From NCBI RefSeq assembly GCF_000374325.1, contig NZ_KB894088.1:1-36284 (forward strand): DNA of 36,284 nt, in the 5' to 3' direction. Under the pieces are notes generated by a model. The model worked only from the letters and a program-made list of their open reading frames with translations. It made no database searches and was not told where the DNA came from. Made by a program: the position numbers and the translations under genes. Of this stretch, positions 1 to 7,541 are shown piece by piece; the first letter of the stretch is position 1; each line of letters opens with the position of its first letter. This DNA comes from Allofustis seminis DSM 15817 (GTDB lineage Bacteria > Bacillota > Bacilli > Lactobacillales > Carnobacteriaceae_A).

Positions 1-77
1 GATCAGGTAGATAGGTGGGAAGTGGAAGCATCGTAAGGTGTGGAGCGGACCCATACTAATCGGTCGAGGACTTAACC
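1..77 (+). rRNA. rrl: 23S ribosomal RNA, 3' end (partial)
   Basis: The first bases match the conserved 3' end of bacterial 23S rRNA, including the block CATACTAATCGGTCGAGGAC followed by TTAACC, which is where Firmicutes 23S genes end. The rest of the gene lies left of the window. The exact last base (about 77) is inferred by analogy with B. subtilis. The gene leads into a 5S and a tRNA gene in the same direction, so this is the tail of a complete rrn operon. Confidence 0.95.
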
Positions 78-138
78 ACTACGCGTAAGGGAAAGCGCGG
101 TGTTGACGAAGTCGTGTTGAAGCAACGCTCTAGTTTTG

Positions 139-155
139 AAAGAACAACGTTCTTT
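139..155 (+). other. Hairpin in the 23S-5S spacer
   Basis: A perfect 7-bp inverted repeat (AAAGAAC / GTTCTTT) with a 3-base loop lies in the spacer 12 bases before the 5S gene. The position suits an RNA processing signal for maturation of 5S or 23S, but this is inferred. There is no T tract that would make it a terminator. Confidence 0.4.
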
Positions 156-166
156 TTAAAGAAAAG

Positions 167-282
167 TGTGGTGGTGATGGCCAGAAGGCACCACCTGTAT
201 CCATCCCGAACACAGCCGTTAAGCTTCTGAGCGCCGAGGATAGTGAGGGGTTTCCCCTTGTGAAAGCCGGACGCTGCCACGC
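167..282 (+). rRNA. rrf: 5S ribosomal RNA
   Basis: This 116-base gene has the expected conserved 5S blocks: CCATCCCGAACACAG, GTTAAGC, a GCGCCGA segment and GGGGTTTCCCC. The two ends pair (GTGGTGG region with GCTGCCAC) to form helix I. It follows the 23S end by about 90 bases and precedes a tRNA, the standard Firmicutes rrn order. End points may be off by one or two bases. Confidence 0.95.
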
Positions 283-321
283 TTTGATTTTTTTATAAGA
301 TATAATAATTGAGAAAATAAT

Positions 322-395
322 GCGCCATTGGCTCAACTGGATAGAGCATCTGACTTCGGATCAGAGGGTTAGGGGTTCGAATCCTCTATGGCGCG
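322..395 (+). tRNA. tRNA-Arg (anticodon UCG)
   Basis: The 74-base cloverleaf is complete. The acceptor stem GCGCCAT (322-328) pairs with ATGGCGC (388-394), followed by discriminator G. The D arm contains GCTCAACTGGATAGAGC. The anticodon arm is TCTGA, loop CTTCGGA, TCAGA, and the T arm contains GGTTCGAATCC. The loop reads C-U-UCG-G-A, so the anticodon is UCG (codon CGA and, by wobble, other CGN). No 3' CCA is encoded. The body closely resembles the common Firmicutes tRNA-Arg(ACG), from which it differs at anticodon base 34. Confidence 0.93.
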
Positions 396-410
396 TTAAT
401 CATATTCAAC

Positions 411-447
411 AAAACTGCTTAGCACTTGTGCTAAGCAGTTTTGTTTT
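411..447 (+). terminator. Terminator after rrn-tRNA-Arg
   Basis: A perfect 14-bp stem (AAAACTGCTTAGCA with its complement) closes a 4-base CTTG loop and is followed by TTTTGTTTTG. It lies 15 bases downstream of the tRNA and ends the rRNA transcript. Confidence 0.9.
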
Positions 448-507
448 GCTTGACTGTATAGATAATATATCTTCATTTATTACTTGAAATTTTCTTAGAC
501 TAAATAA

Positions 508-571
508 AAAAGCACATCTTACTATCAGTATGCGAAAAAACATACGCTACTTCAGTATAAGATGTACTTTT
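508..571 (-). terminator. Long two-part terminator hairpin for spx
   Basis: The outer 14-bp stem (508-521 with 558-571, one mismatch) encloses an inner GTATG/CATAC hairpin at 528-545. On the minus strand the outer stem ends in a T run, 10 bases after the spx stop codon. A/T tracts on both sides would let it act in both directions. At 64 bases it belongs to a set of unusually long hairpins in this window. Confidence 0.75.
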
Positions 572-581
572 AATCATCGTA

Positions 582-998
582 TTATGCAGTCTCTTGATCG
601 ACAAGTGCAAGACGTTGTTGAATTTCTTTCAGTTCTAATGCACGCACTTTTCGCGGTAGAAACATTCGAATTTCTTCTTCATTATAGCCGATTTGCAAGC
701 GACGCTCGTCCATGATAATCGGGCGACGAATAAGGCTAGGTTCTTTAACGAATAAGTCGAGTAACCCATTCATTGAAAGCTCCTCCAAGTCTACCTTGAG
801 GTCCCGGTAGGCTTGTGAACGATACGAAATAATCTCTTCCGTTCCATCATCGGTCAGCATGAGAATTTCTTTTATTTCTTCTCGGGTGAGGGGTTCATGG
901 TAAATATTTTTTTCGATAAAATCTAAACCATGGTCCTCTAACCAGGCTCTTGCTTTTCTACAAGATGTACAACTTGGGGACACAAAAAGTTTAATCAT
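582..998 (-). CDS. spx: Spx transcriptional regulator
   Basis: A 138-residue protein that aligns almost throughout with B. subtilis Spx, a redox-responsive regulator that binds the RNA polymerase alpha C-terminal domain and redirects transcription during disulfide stress. The CTSC redox switch is at Cys10/Cys13, followed by RKARAWL. Gly52, needed for alpha contact in B. subtilis, is present, as are the RRPII and GYNEEEIRxFLPRKVR blocks. It is slightly longer than the usual 131 residues because of an extra C-terminal tail. I chose the ATG at 998 over an in-frame upstream ATG (1064): it follows an AGAGGTAGGAAG ribosome site and the family starts here, while the upstream codons lie at the promoter -10. 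It has its own strong promoter and a dyad near the start site. Spx is normally also controlled by ClpXP proteolysis. Confidence 0.95.
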   Translation of the reverse strand: MIKLFVSPSCTSCRKARAWLEDHGLDFIEKNIYHEPLTREEIKEILMLTDDGTEEIISYRSQAYRDLKVDLEELSMNGLLDLFVKEPSLIRRPIIMDERRLQIGYNEEEIRMFLPRKVRALELKEIQQRLALVDQETA

Positions 999-1039
999 AT
1001 TCTTCCTACCTCTTTTTAAAGCTTGCCATCGTCTAAAAA

Positions 1040-1055
1040 ATAACAAACTTGTTAT
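1040..1055. promoter_or_regulatory. Dyad (possible operator) at spx transcription start
   Basis: The sequence ATAACAA-AC-TTGTTAT has two perfect 7-base arms. It lies just downstream of the spx -10 box, at about +2 to +17 of the expected transcript. A smaller palindrome, GTTATATAAC (1051-1060), overlaps it. The placement is that of a repressor operator. It does not match the PerR, Rex, CtsR or CcpA consensus as I know them, so the binding protein is unknown. Confidence 0.45.
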
Positions 1056-1063
1056 ATAACACA

Positions 1064-1091
1064 ATTATAGCAGAATAGAAAAATCTTTCAA
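1064..1091 (-). promoter_or_regulatory. Promoter of spx
   Basis: Read on the minus strand: -35 TTGAAA, 16-base spacer, -10 TATAAT preceded by TGC, making an extended -10. It gives a leader of roughly 58 bases before the spx ATG. Confidence 0.8.
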
Positions 1092-1149
1092 CCCTTAAAA
1101 TTAAAAATTCATGAGAAAAAAAGCATTTGTAATAAAAATGTCCGAATAT

Positions 1150-2175
1150 TTACATAAAAACAACATTTTTGTTCGGGTTATCATTTAATTTTTGTATAAG
1201 CTGATGCACATTTCGACTTAAGGTTAGCCATTTTTGATAATCACGTGAGAGATTTTGTTGGGCATTTTCTTGCATGACATGCGCAAATGCAGTGGCTTCG
1301 GCAAATAAAGGATTTTGCGACGGGAATGTTTTGGATGATATTTTTTCATTGTTTAAGTTATAAAGTTCGATGGTACCAATTTCCGAAACGCTATCGAAAA
1401 CAAGCGTCTGGGCACCAAGATATATTTCTTGTTTATGCATGGAATGGCAACATTTCGAAACATAAATAGTCAAAAGAGCACCGTCATCATAAGTTAAAAT
1501 GATTTGATTCACTAAGTCGATTTGATTCGGGCCATTAACTGTAAACATTTTTGCTGCACGAGGCTGTCCTAGAAGCGCCAACGCTAAATAAAGAGGATAA
1601 ATGGACAAGTCCATCAATGTGCCACCGCTAAATTCAGGTGAGAATACATTTGGAACAGGCTTATGCTGCTCAAGGCTTTTTAGATATTGATCATAACGAG
1701 AAGAATATTGCCCCATTGTAAAATTCCCACCTAAAAAAGGTTTGTCATTTTTCTCCTTCAACTCCCAAAATAAGTTCTGCAAATATTTAAAGTCAGCGCT
1801 ATGAATATGACGTGCTGCCTCAAATAGATAGACATTATTTTTTCTAGAAGCTTCTATCAAGGCATCCCACTGTTTGAGCGAGGTAACCATCGGCTTTTCG
1901 ATAATCACATGTTTTTGATGTATGATAGCTTGGAGTGCTTGTTCATAGTGGAGACTATTGGGGCTTGCAATATAGACGGCATCAATTTCAGGATTTTGTA
2001 AAAGGTCGGCGAGGCGATTATAAGCATTATTTGCGTGCCATTTTTCGGCCCATTGCGTTGCCGTTTTTAGATTTTGCGAATAAATGGCTTCACAAGTATA
2101 TTGTTTTGATGCAAGGGCAGCTTCGATAAATTGTTCAGTAATCCAACTGGTACCAATGGTGGCCAATTTTAGCAT
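1150..2175 (-). CDS. Gfo/Idh/MocA family oxidoreductase
   Basis: A 341-residue NAD(P)-dependent dehydrogenase-like protein. The N-terminal half is a Rossmann domain (beta strand LKLATIGTSWI, then helix). The family's conserved Glu-Lys-Pro triplet is at residues 93-95 (HVIIEKPMV), preceded by YIASPNSLHYEQA. The C-terminal half is the alpha/beta substrate domain, with GGTLMDLSIYPLYLA near residues 185-200. Family members oxidise or reduce sugars, inositols or related compounds; the substrate cannot be read from sequence. The GTSWI motif is a variant of the usual GxGxxG. The gene has a GGAAGAAGGGA ribosome site and sits alone, upstream of spx on the same strand. The 151-base gap to spx contains the spx promoter, so the two are probably separate transcripts. 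Confidence 0.88.
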   Translation of the reverse strand: MLKLATIGTSWITEQFIEAALASKQYTCEAIYSQNLKTATQWAEKWHANNAYNRLADLLQNPEIDAVYIASPNSLHYEQALQAIIHQKHVIIEKPMVTSLKQWDALIEASRKNNVYLFEAARHIHSADFKYLQNLFWELKEKNDKPFLGGNFTMGQYSSRYDQYLKSLEQHKPVPNVFSPEFSGGTLMDLSIYPLYLALALLGQPRAAKMFTVNGPNQIDLVNQIILTYDDGALLTIYVSKCCHSMHKQEIYLGAQTLVFDSVSEIGTIELYNLNNEKISSKTFPSQNPLFAEATAFAHVMQENAQQNLSRDYQKWLTLSRNVHQLIQKLNDNPNKNVVFM

Positions 2176-2246
2176 AATATCCCTTCTTCCTTTTTGCTAA
2201 CCGTATCATAAATGACAAGCATGCACAATCCAGTAGCCGATAATTC

Positions 2247-2275
2247 TTTATAGAAATGAGTAGATGCGCTATAAT
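2247..2275 (+). promoter_or_regulatory. Promoter of phasin-ABC1 kinase operon
   Basis: A consensus -10 TATAAT (2270-2275) lies 17 bases after a weak -35 TTTATA (2247-2252). The transcript would start about 25 bases before the phasin-like gene. Confidence 0.6.
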
Positions 2276-2307
2276 GAACATGAATAAAATAGAAAGTAGG
2301 GATGAAA

Positions 2308-2628
2308 ATGTTAGAAGATTTAAAACAATTAGGCTTAATCGGCTTGGGCGGAACTTTTTTGATTGCAGATAAATTAACAGAAAAAATTGAGGAATTAGTC
2401 AATCAAGGCAAGTTAACCGTTCAAGAAGGTAAAGAATTAACAGAAGAATTGATTCGTGAAAGTAAAGCAGATGCTGAAAAAGAAGGTAGCGAAAAAGTGA
2501 AAAAATTAATAGAAAATCTTGGGCTGGCACGTGCCGAAGATCTTAAACAATTAGTTTCACGCGTAGAAGCACTTGAAGCACATTTGAATATGAATGTAGA
2601 AAATACTGAAAAACAAACGGAAGAATAA
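2308..2628 (+). CDS. Phasin-like coiled-coil protein
   Basis: A small acidic, helical protein of 106 residues. An N-terminal hydrophobic segment (LGLIGLGGTFLIADKL) is followed by long charged helices with heptad character and a C-terminal segment (VSRVEALEAHLN) typical of the 'phasin family' or PhaF-like proteins found beside ABC1 kinase genes in Firmicutes. No polyhydroxyalkanoate synthesis gene is in view, so a granule role is doubtful and the function is unknown. I chose the ATG at 2308, not 2302, because the AGTAGGG ribosome site is 6 bases away from 2308 but overlaps 2302. It is 34 bases upstream of the ABC1 kinase gene with no terminator between, so the two are probably co-transcribed. 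Confidence 0.75.
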   Translation: MLEDLKQLGLIGLGGTFLIADKLTEKIEELVNQGKLTVQEGKELTEELIRESKADAEKEGSEKVKKLIENLGLARAEDLKQLVSRVEALEAHLNMNVENTEKQTEE

Positions 2629-2662
2629 TCATAGCCTGAAAAAGTGATGAGGTGACAGTCCA

Positions 2663-4273
2663 GTGGGAGCGCCGGATCGAAAACGGGACCGCTTTGCAGA
2701 AATTGTAAAAGTGCTCGGCTCTTATGGTTTTGGGCATCTTTACCGAACCCGTCTATTAAATAAAGATGAAGCAAAAGATGCGAAACGTTTGCGCCTAGCT
2801 TTTGAAGAGCTAGGCCCTACGTTTATTAAATTCGGCCAAATTCTGTCAACCCGTCATGATCTGTTGCCAAAACAATACATTGATGAATTGAGTAAGTTGC
2901 GCGATCGCGTGCCACAATTCCCATTTGCGGAGGCCGTGCGTATCTTTAATGAAGATTTTCAAATTTCGCTGGACGAAGTGTTTGAATGGGTGGAAGAAGA
3001 GCCACTAGCAAGTGCATCAATTGCACAAGTTCACCGTGCAACATTGAAAAATGGCGATAAAGTGATTCTTAAGGTGCAACGTCCCGATATGGGCGAGTAT
3101 TTATTACGCGATATTCAGCTTTTTGCAGAGGTGCTGGAGATGGTTCCAGGATTAATTCAAGACGTTGTAATTGATGCTCGAACTGCTATTTTGGAAATTG
3201 AGGCAACAACCCGTCGTGAACTTGATTTTCGCTTGGAAGCAGCAGCGATTGAAAAATTTCGCGAAAATAATAAATATCGAGCAGTAGTCGATGCTCCTAA
3301 GACCTATCCAGAATACACTTCTGCACGCATTTTAGTGGAGGAATATATCGAAGGAATTCATAATATGGATGTCCGCCAGCTGAAAGAAAAAGGCTATGAT
3401 TTAGAAGATATCAGCCGCAAGTTGACCTATGTTTATTTATTGAATGTATTTGAGGATGGACTTTTTCATGCAGATCCACATCCAGGAAATTTAATTATTC
3501 GTGAGGGTAAGATTTATTTTATTGATTTTGGCATCTATGGAGAGATTTCAACGCAAAATCGCCAAGATTTATTTGATATTTTGCGGGCAGTCGTATTAGA
3601 AGATGTCGATCAGATGATGACAAAAATTTTACAAATGGCAATCATCCGAAAAAAAGTGGATCGGCTTCAATTGTATGAAGATATTCAGAACTTTTTCTAT
3701 ATGTATGCCAATATGAATCTCGATAAGATAGAAATTTCGGAGTTATTTTCGGAAGTGCTCAACATTTCGCGCAAACATGGTTTGGGTATGCCAAATGATT
3801 TTGTACTTCTTGCGAAATCGCTAACGGTCATTGAAGGGGTCGTTACGAATTTAAATGGCGAAATTTCTGTTATGGAAATTGCTCGCATGATTGTAAAAAA
3901 TCAGTTGAATTGGAAAGAAATGTTGGCAGTATCTTCTTCTCTGGACCAACTCACATTGAAGACAGCTCAGATAGCGCAGCATGCTTTTGAGTTACCCCAT
4001 CAATTATCAAAAGCATTGCAGACCGTTACGGAGGGGCGTTTTAAACTCCATTTTGAATTTTCTGATTATGAAAAGAAAGAACGTGCCGTCAACCAAATGG
4101 TCAATCGTATAGTTTTTGCGATTATTATTGCATCGCTTATTCTAGCTTCAGCAGTGATCGTTGTTTTTACTTCTGGGACTAATTGGTCAACAATTAGTAT
4201 GTTCTTATTTATTGGAGCTGGATTTATGGGGTTGTGGTTATTGTGGTCGATATTTAAATCAGGAATGCTTTAA
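2663..4273 (+). CDS. ABC1/UbiB (AarF) family kinase-like protein
   Basis: A 536-residue atypical kinase-like protein of the UbiB/ADCK family. It has the family-specific KxGQ motif (KFGQ, residues 56-59), an Ala-rich nucleotide loop (ASASIAQVH, 117-124), a VLK-type lysine (Lys137), a catalytic-loop motif HADPHPGN (269-276) and IDFG (287-290). Two C-terminal membrane helices at about 483-502 and 512-531 anchor it, as in bacterial UbiB. Start is GTG at 2663 with a GAGGTG ribosome site 8 bases upstream. In proteobacteria UbiB supports ubiquinone synthesis or lipid handling. Firmicutes do not make ubiquinone, so the substrate here is unknown, perhaps an isoprenoid or other lipid. It follows the phasin-like gene in one operon and ends at a bidirectional terminator. 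Confidence 0.92.
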   Translation: MGAPDRKRDRFAEIVKVLGSYGFGHLYRTRLLNKDEAKDAKRLRLAFEELGPTFIKFGQILSTRHDLLPKQYIDELSKLRDRVPQFPFAEAVRIFNEDFQISLDEVFEWVEEEPLASASIAQVHRATLKNGDKVILKVQRPDMGEYLLRDIQLFAEVLEMVPGLIQDVVIDARTAILEIEATTRRELDFRLEAAAIEKFRENNKYRAVVDAPKTYPEYTSARILVEEYIEGIHNMDVRQLKEKGYDLEDISRKLTYVYLLNVFEDGLFHADPHPGNLIIREGKIYFIDFGIYGEISTQNRQDLFDILRAVVLEDVDQMMTKILQMAIIRKKVDRLQLYEDIQNFFYMYANMNLDKIEISELFSEVLNISRKHGLGMPNDFVLLAKSLTVIEGVVTNLNGEISVMEIARMIVKNQLNWKEMLAVSSSLDQLTLKTAQIAQHAFELPHQLSKALQTVTEGRFKLHFEFSDYEKKERAVNQMVNRIVFAIIIASLILASAVIVVFTSGTNWSTISMFLFIGAGFMGLWLLWSIFKSGML

Positions 4274-4283
4274 AAGCATAATA

Positions 4284-4322
4284 AAAAAGCTTTCGCAAGA
4301 ATTTCTTGCGAAGGCTTTTTAT
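4284..4322 (+). terminator. Bidirectional terminator
   Basis: The stem pairs AAAAAAGC(T)TTCGCAAGA with TCTTGCGAA(G)GCTTTTT around a 3-base loop. It serves the ABC1 kinase gene on the plus strand. The complement of its T tract also supplies the TAA stop codon of the convergent minus-strand gene. Confidence 0.88.
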
Positions 4323-4822
4323 TTTCGAAGCGATATTGGTTTATCAAGCAACTCTTTCAAAACAACCATGTGCGCAACAGACTCTGCTTTTCCTAACGAT
4401 TTAATCAGTGCTGATCGCTTCTTATTTGATGAAGCATGCTGACAATTCTTCATTGCAGGTGTCCGCTTAATGGGTGTGGCAACTTTTTTATTGTCTATTT
4501 GTTGCATTTTTTCATCATATGCAGCACTTACTGTTGGTGCAGGATGTCGTTTTTTATTTCTTTTCTTTTTTTGTCTTCGTTTGCGTGCTTGATGAGTGAC
4601 TTGTTGTTCTTTATTTTTTAAATGGGTTGCGGCAGTAGATTCACTAGAATGGACGAGAGCATCGGGATATGCTTTTTTCGATGGTCGTTTTTTTGCTGCT
4701 TTGCGCTGTGTTCTGTAGATAGCATCGCGTACTTTTTTGATTAAGAATATCAAGATAATAAGCGGTGCAATAAATACAATGAATATCCCGAGCAAGCCAA
4801 GCATGAACGATGGCAGTATCAT
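4319..4822 (-). CDS. Uncharacterised Lys/Arg-rich membrane protein coupled to floA
   Basis: I do not recognise this 167-residue protein. It begins with a hydrophobic helix (about residues 3-28, LGLLGIFIVFIAPLIILIFL) and continues as a very basic, low-complexity cytoplasmic region with clusters such as KKRPSKK and KRRQKKKRNKKRH, ending in a more ordinary segment (ALIKSLGKAESVAHMVVLKELL). Its ATG overlaps the floA stop codon by one base (TAATG), so translation is almost certainly coupled to floA. B. subtilis also has a small gene, yqfB, after floA, but I see no sequence reason to call this its homologue. A role as a membrane-anchored partner of the flotillin scaffold is an inference from position only. 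The basic tail could contact acidic lipids or RNA. Confidence 0.7.
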   Translation of the reverse strand: MILPSFMLGLLGIFIVFIAPLIILIFLIKKVRDAIYRTQRKAAKKRPSKKAYPDALVHSSESTAATHLKNKEQQVTHQARKRRQKKKRNKKRHPAPTVSAAYDEKMQQIDNKKVATPIKRTPAMKNCQHASSNKKRSALIKSLGKAESVAHMVVLKELLDKPISLRK

Positions 4823-5838
4823 TATTGATGATCCGTTTCAGTTGCAGAGGATTCGTCTTTTATTTCGCGCGACACAGCTTCACGCATGACAGTATCTGCT
4901 TGTACATTTTTTAATTGATAATAATCCATGACGCCCAGATTACCACTGCGAAGTGCTTCGGCCATTGCTAGCGGGATTTGTGCTTCTGCTTCAATAACTT
5001 TTGCTCGCTGTTCTTGAACGGAGGCAATCATCTCTTGTTCTTTTGCAATCGCCATAGATCGACGTTCTTCCGCTTTAGCTTGGGCGATTTTTTTGTCTGC
5101 TTCAGATTGTTCAGTTTGTAATTTTGCGCCAATGTTGCGACCGACATCTACATCGGCAATATCAATCGAAAGAATTTCAAAGGCAGTTCCAGAATCCAGC
5201 CCTTTATTTAAAACTGTTTGAGAGATAAGGTCCGGATTTTCGAGCACTTCAGTATGTCTTTTTGAGGAGCCAACGGTGGTTACAATGCCTTCACCAACAC
5301 GTGCAATAATCGTATCTTCTCCCGCTCCACCAACAAGACGTTCGATATTAGCGCGTACTGTTACTTTAGCGCGTGCGATAATTTCAATCCCATCATTTGA
5401 AACAGCTGAAATATTCGGCGTTTCGATTACTTTAGGGTTAACGGATACTTGGACTGCTTCAAAAACATTACGTCCTGCTAAGTCGATGGCACATGCCTGT
5501 TCAAAAGTTAGTAAAATATTAGCACGTTCGCTGGCGATCAATGCATCGACCACGTCATTAATATTTCCACCTGCTAAGTGGTGTGCTTCTAGACTATTAA
5601 CATCAATATCCAGACCAGCTTTCGTTGCTTTGATGAGTGGGCGGATAATTGAATTTGGATTAACGCGGCGTAAACGCATTCCCACCAATGTAAACAATCC
5701 GATTTTAACACCCGAAAAATAAGCAGTAATCCATAATCCTACCGGGATAAATCGGAAGAAAATAGATAATCCTGCAACAATGAGAACAACTATAATAATG
5801 AAGCCAGATAGTTCAGCATTTAGTAAAAGATCAAACAT
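4822..5838 (-). CDS. floA: Flotillin-like protein FloA
   Basis: A 338-residue scaffold protein of functional membrane microdomains, close to B. subtilis FloA (YqfA, about 331 residues). A short N-terminal hydrophobic hairpin ([25 protein letters not shown]) is followed by the SPFH/PHB domain with family blocks such as [41 protein letters not shown] and [18 protein letters not shown] long Ala/Glu-rich coiled coil follows (about residues 240-300, many EAKA/EAQ repeats), then a conserved end block ([21 protein letters not shown]). The ribosome site is AAAGGAAG. It is preceded by the nfeD-like gene, the same pairing as yqeZ-floA in B. subtilis, and is followed with a one-base overlap by a basic membrane protein. 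Confidence 0.95.
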   Translation of the reverse strand: MFDLLLNAELSGFIIIVVLIVAGLSIFFRFIPVGLWITAYFSGVKIGLFTLVGMRLRRVNPNSIIRPLIKATKAGLDIDVNSLEAHHLAGGNINDVVDALIASERANILLTFEQACAIDLAGRNVFEAVQVSVNPKVIETPNISAVSNDGIEIIARAKVTVRANIERLVGGAGEDTIIARVGEGIVTTVGSSKRHTEVLENPDLISQTVLNKGLDSGTAFEILSIDIADVDVGRNIGAKLQTEQSEADKKIAQAKAEERRSMAIAKEQEMIASVQEQRAKVIEAEAQIPLAMAEALRSGNLGVMDYYQLKNVQADTVMREAVSREIKDESSATETDHQ

Positions 5839-5871
5839 AAATATTATCTTCCTTTCTTTTTATTTCTTTTC

Positions 5872-6486
5872 TTAAGAGATTTTTCGAACAACAATTTTTG
5901 AACCGATAATTTGCTGGATTTCAACGCGAACCCCTTGATTTAAATGCTCTCCTGCCGTTATTACATCAATCACAGTTTGCGATGATAGTCGCACTTTTCC
6001 AGCAGGGCGAAGTGGTGTCGTTGTAATACCCGTCATCCCAATATGTGGAGTAGGTTTGACTTTTGCATCATGTGGCATCTCTTCTTTGGGCGTAAAGCTT
6101 GTTGATTTTAAAATGATTTTATTTGCATTTTTAGAGATATAGCCACTTTTGAACAATGCGAGAAAGAAGATAGCACTCATAATTAACGCTAAAATTAAAT
6201 CAATTGCTGCTTGTACAGCATCGCCAGTTGTTTGGATTAATCCCCAATATAAGGATGCACCCCCTAAGATACCGATCAAGCCAAAACTTGGTATAAAAAT
6301 TTCGAGCAATAATAAGATTAAGCCAATGGTAACGCCAACTACAGCTGGCCATGCGATTCCATTAGGTGAAAGATAGAAATAACCGACCAGTGCACTAATG
6401 GCTAATCCTATACCAGTTTTTGAAAAGGAGGTGAAGACTCCTACGAGAATAAAAATTAAACTCAGCGCCAACAAAATAAATTCCAT
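5872..6486 (-). CDS. NfeD-like membrane protein (short form, no protease domain)
   Basis: A 204-residue protein with about four to five N-terminal membrane helices (ILLALSLIFILVGVF, GIGLAISALVGYFYL, AVVGVTIGLILLLLEIF, LGGASLYWGLI, IDLILALIMSAIFFLALF) and a C-terminal OB-fold NfeD domain of about 70 residues containing GMTGITTTPLRPAGKV and a VEIQQIIGSKIVVRKI end. The long NfeD of B. subtilis (YqeZ) carries an N-terminal ClpP-like serine protease domain; it is absent here, so this resembles the short NfeD1b type. I chose the ATG at 6486, not the GTG at 6492, because the AAAGGAGG ribosome site is 7 bases from it. It lies immediately upstream of floA, its usual partner, and 49 bases after uppP with no terminator. 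Confidence 0.9.
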   Translation of the reverse strand: MEFILLALSLIFILVGVFTSFSKTGIGLAISALVGYFYLSPNGIAWPAVVGVTIGLILLLLEIFIPSFGLIGILGGASLYWGLIQTTGDAVQAAIDLILALIMSAIFFLALFKSGYISKNANKIILKSTSFTPKEEMPHDAKVKPTPHIGMTGITTTPLRPAGKVRLSSQTVIDVITAGEHLNQGVRVEIQQIIGSKIVVRKIS

Positions 6487-6535
6487 CACCACTCCTCCTT
6501 TAAAGACCTCATATAGCTGCTAGGCATCAAGTAAT

Positions 6536-7363
6536 TTAAGCAGCAATGAAGCCAAAGTATAAAATAACTAAAAGACCGACGACAATGCGATACCACCCAA
6601 AAGCACTGAAATCATTTTGTTTAATATAGTGCATTAAGAACTTAATCGCCCAAATAGAAACTAGGAAACTTACGACACATCCGACCAGCAAAATAATCAA
6701 TTCAGATGTTGTAAATGCGAGTCCAAAGCCAATAAGTTTTAAAAGGCTAGCCCCTAACATGACTGGAATGGACATAAAAAAGGAAAATTCTGCCGCAAGT
6801 GGACGAGCGGTACCAATGGAGATGGCGCCGATGATGGTAGAGCCGCTACGACTAGTGCCTGGAATTAGGGCAAGCACTTGAAAAAGTCCGATCATAAAGG
6901 CACGTGGATAACTAACATCGTGCCAATTGAGGGCATTTTGCTTTTTATTTTTGTTTCGATATTCAATCAAAATGAATAAGACACCATAGACAATAAGCGC
7001 AATGGCAACGGTCTGCCAATTGAAAAAGCGCTCTTGGATGATGTCTTCGAATAAGACACCAACAACGCCCGCAGGAATAACACCAACGAGAACTTTTGCC
7101 CAAATTGAAAAAACTTCTTTGCGCTCTTTAGTTGTCGGTTGGGTAAATGGATTTAACTTTTGAAAATAAAGTAAAATCACCGCTAAAACAGAGGCGAGTT
7201 GAATGACTACGAAAAACATTTCTTTAAATTGTGGCGAAGCATCTAGCACTAAGAATTCATCAACTAAAAGCATGTGTCCCGTACTACTAATGGGCAGCCA
7301 TTCGGTAATTCCTTGAACAATTCCTAATATAATAGCTTTAATAATTTCTACTAAAAAGTTCAC
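6536..7363 (-). CDS. uppP: Undecaprenyl-diphosphatase UppP (BacA)
   Basis: A 275-residue integral membrane enzyme that removes a phosphate from undecaprenyl diphosphate, regenerating the lipid carrier for peptidoglycan and wall polymers. Loss or excess changes bacitracin sensitivity in other bacteria. Both family signatures are intact: [17 protein letters not shown] (residues 14-30, with Glu17-equivalent and Glu21) and PGTSRSGST (168-176, Arg172). About eight hydrophobic helices are visible. The start is GTG, set by an AAGGAG ribosome site 6 bases upstream. It is the first gene of a likely four-gene minus-strand operon with nfeD-like, floA and the basic membrane protein, linking carrier recycling with membrane-domain organisation. 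Confidence 0.95.
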   Translation of the reverse strand: MNFLVEIIKAIILGIVQGITEWLPISSTGHMLLVDEFLVLDASPQFKEMFFVVIQLASVLAVILLYFQKLNPFTQPTTKERKEVFSIWAKVLVGVIPAGVVGVLFEDIIQERFFNWQTVAIALIVYGVLFILIEYRNKNKKQNALNWHDVSYPRAFMIGLFQVLALIPGTSRSGSTIIGAISIGTARPLAAEFSFFMSIPVMLGASLLKLIGFGLAFTTSELIILLVGCVVSFLVSIWAIKFLMHYIKQNDFSAFGWYRIVVGLLVILYFGFIAA

Positions 7364-7395
7364 AAAAATCTCCTTCTTACTTATAAGTTTCTATC

Positions 7396-7424
7396 ATTAT
7401 AAAGTAATTTGTGTCAAAATGCCA
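7396..7424 (-). promoter_or_regulatory. Probable promoter of uppP operon
   Basis: On the minus strand a consensus -10 TATAAT (7396-7401) lies 17 bases after a weak -35 TGGCAT (7419-7424). A TTGACA at 7412-7417 is only 10 bases from this -10, so it cannot pair with it. The assignment is tentative. Confidence 0.45.
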
Positions 7425-7541
7425 TGAAGCGGTCATTATCTCTATGTAAAAGTTTCGTTAATGCCAAGAATTAGTGAGAAAAACTGCACGTTTATGTCTA
7501 CTTTGTGGTACTCTTAAGATATGAAATTTAGGAGGAAAGAC

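Noticed and set aside
56-336. Open frames antisense to the 23S, 5S and spacer
   Set aside because: These lie on the reverse strand of rRNA genes and have no coding signals.
4161-4442. 93-codon open frame on the plus strand
   Set aside because: It overlaps the ABC1 kinase end, the terminator and the convergent gene, with no ribosome site or family resemblance.
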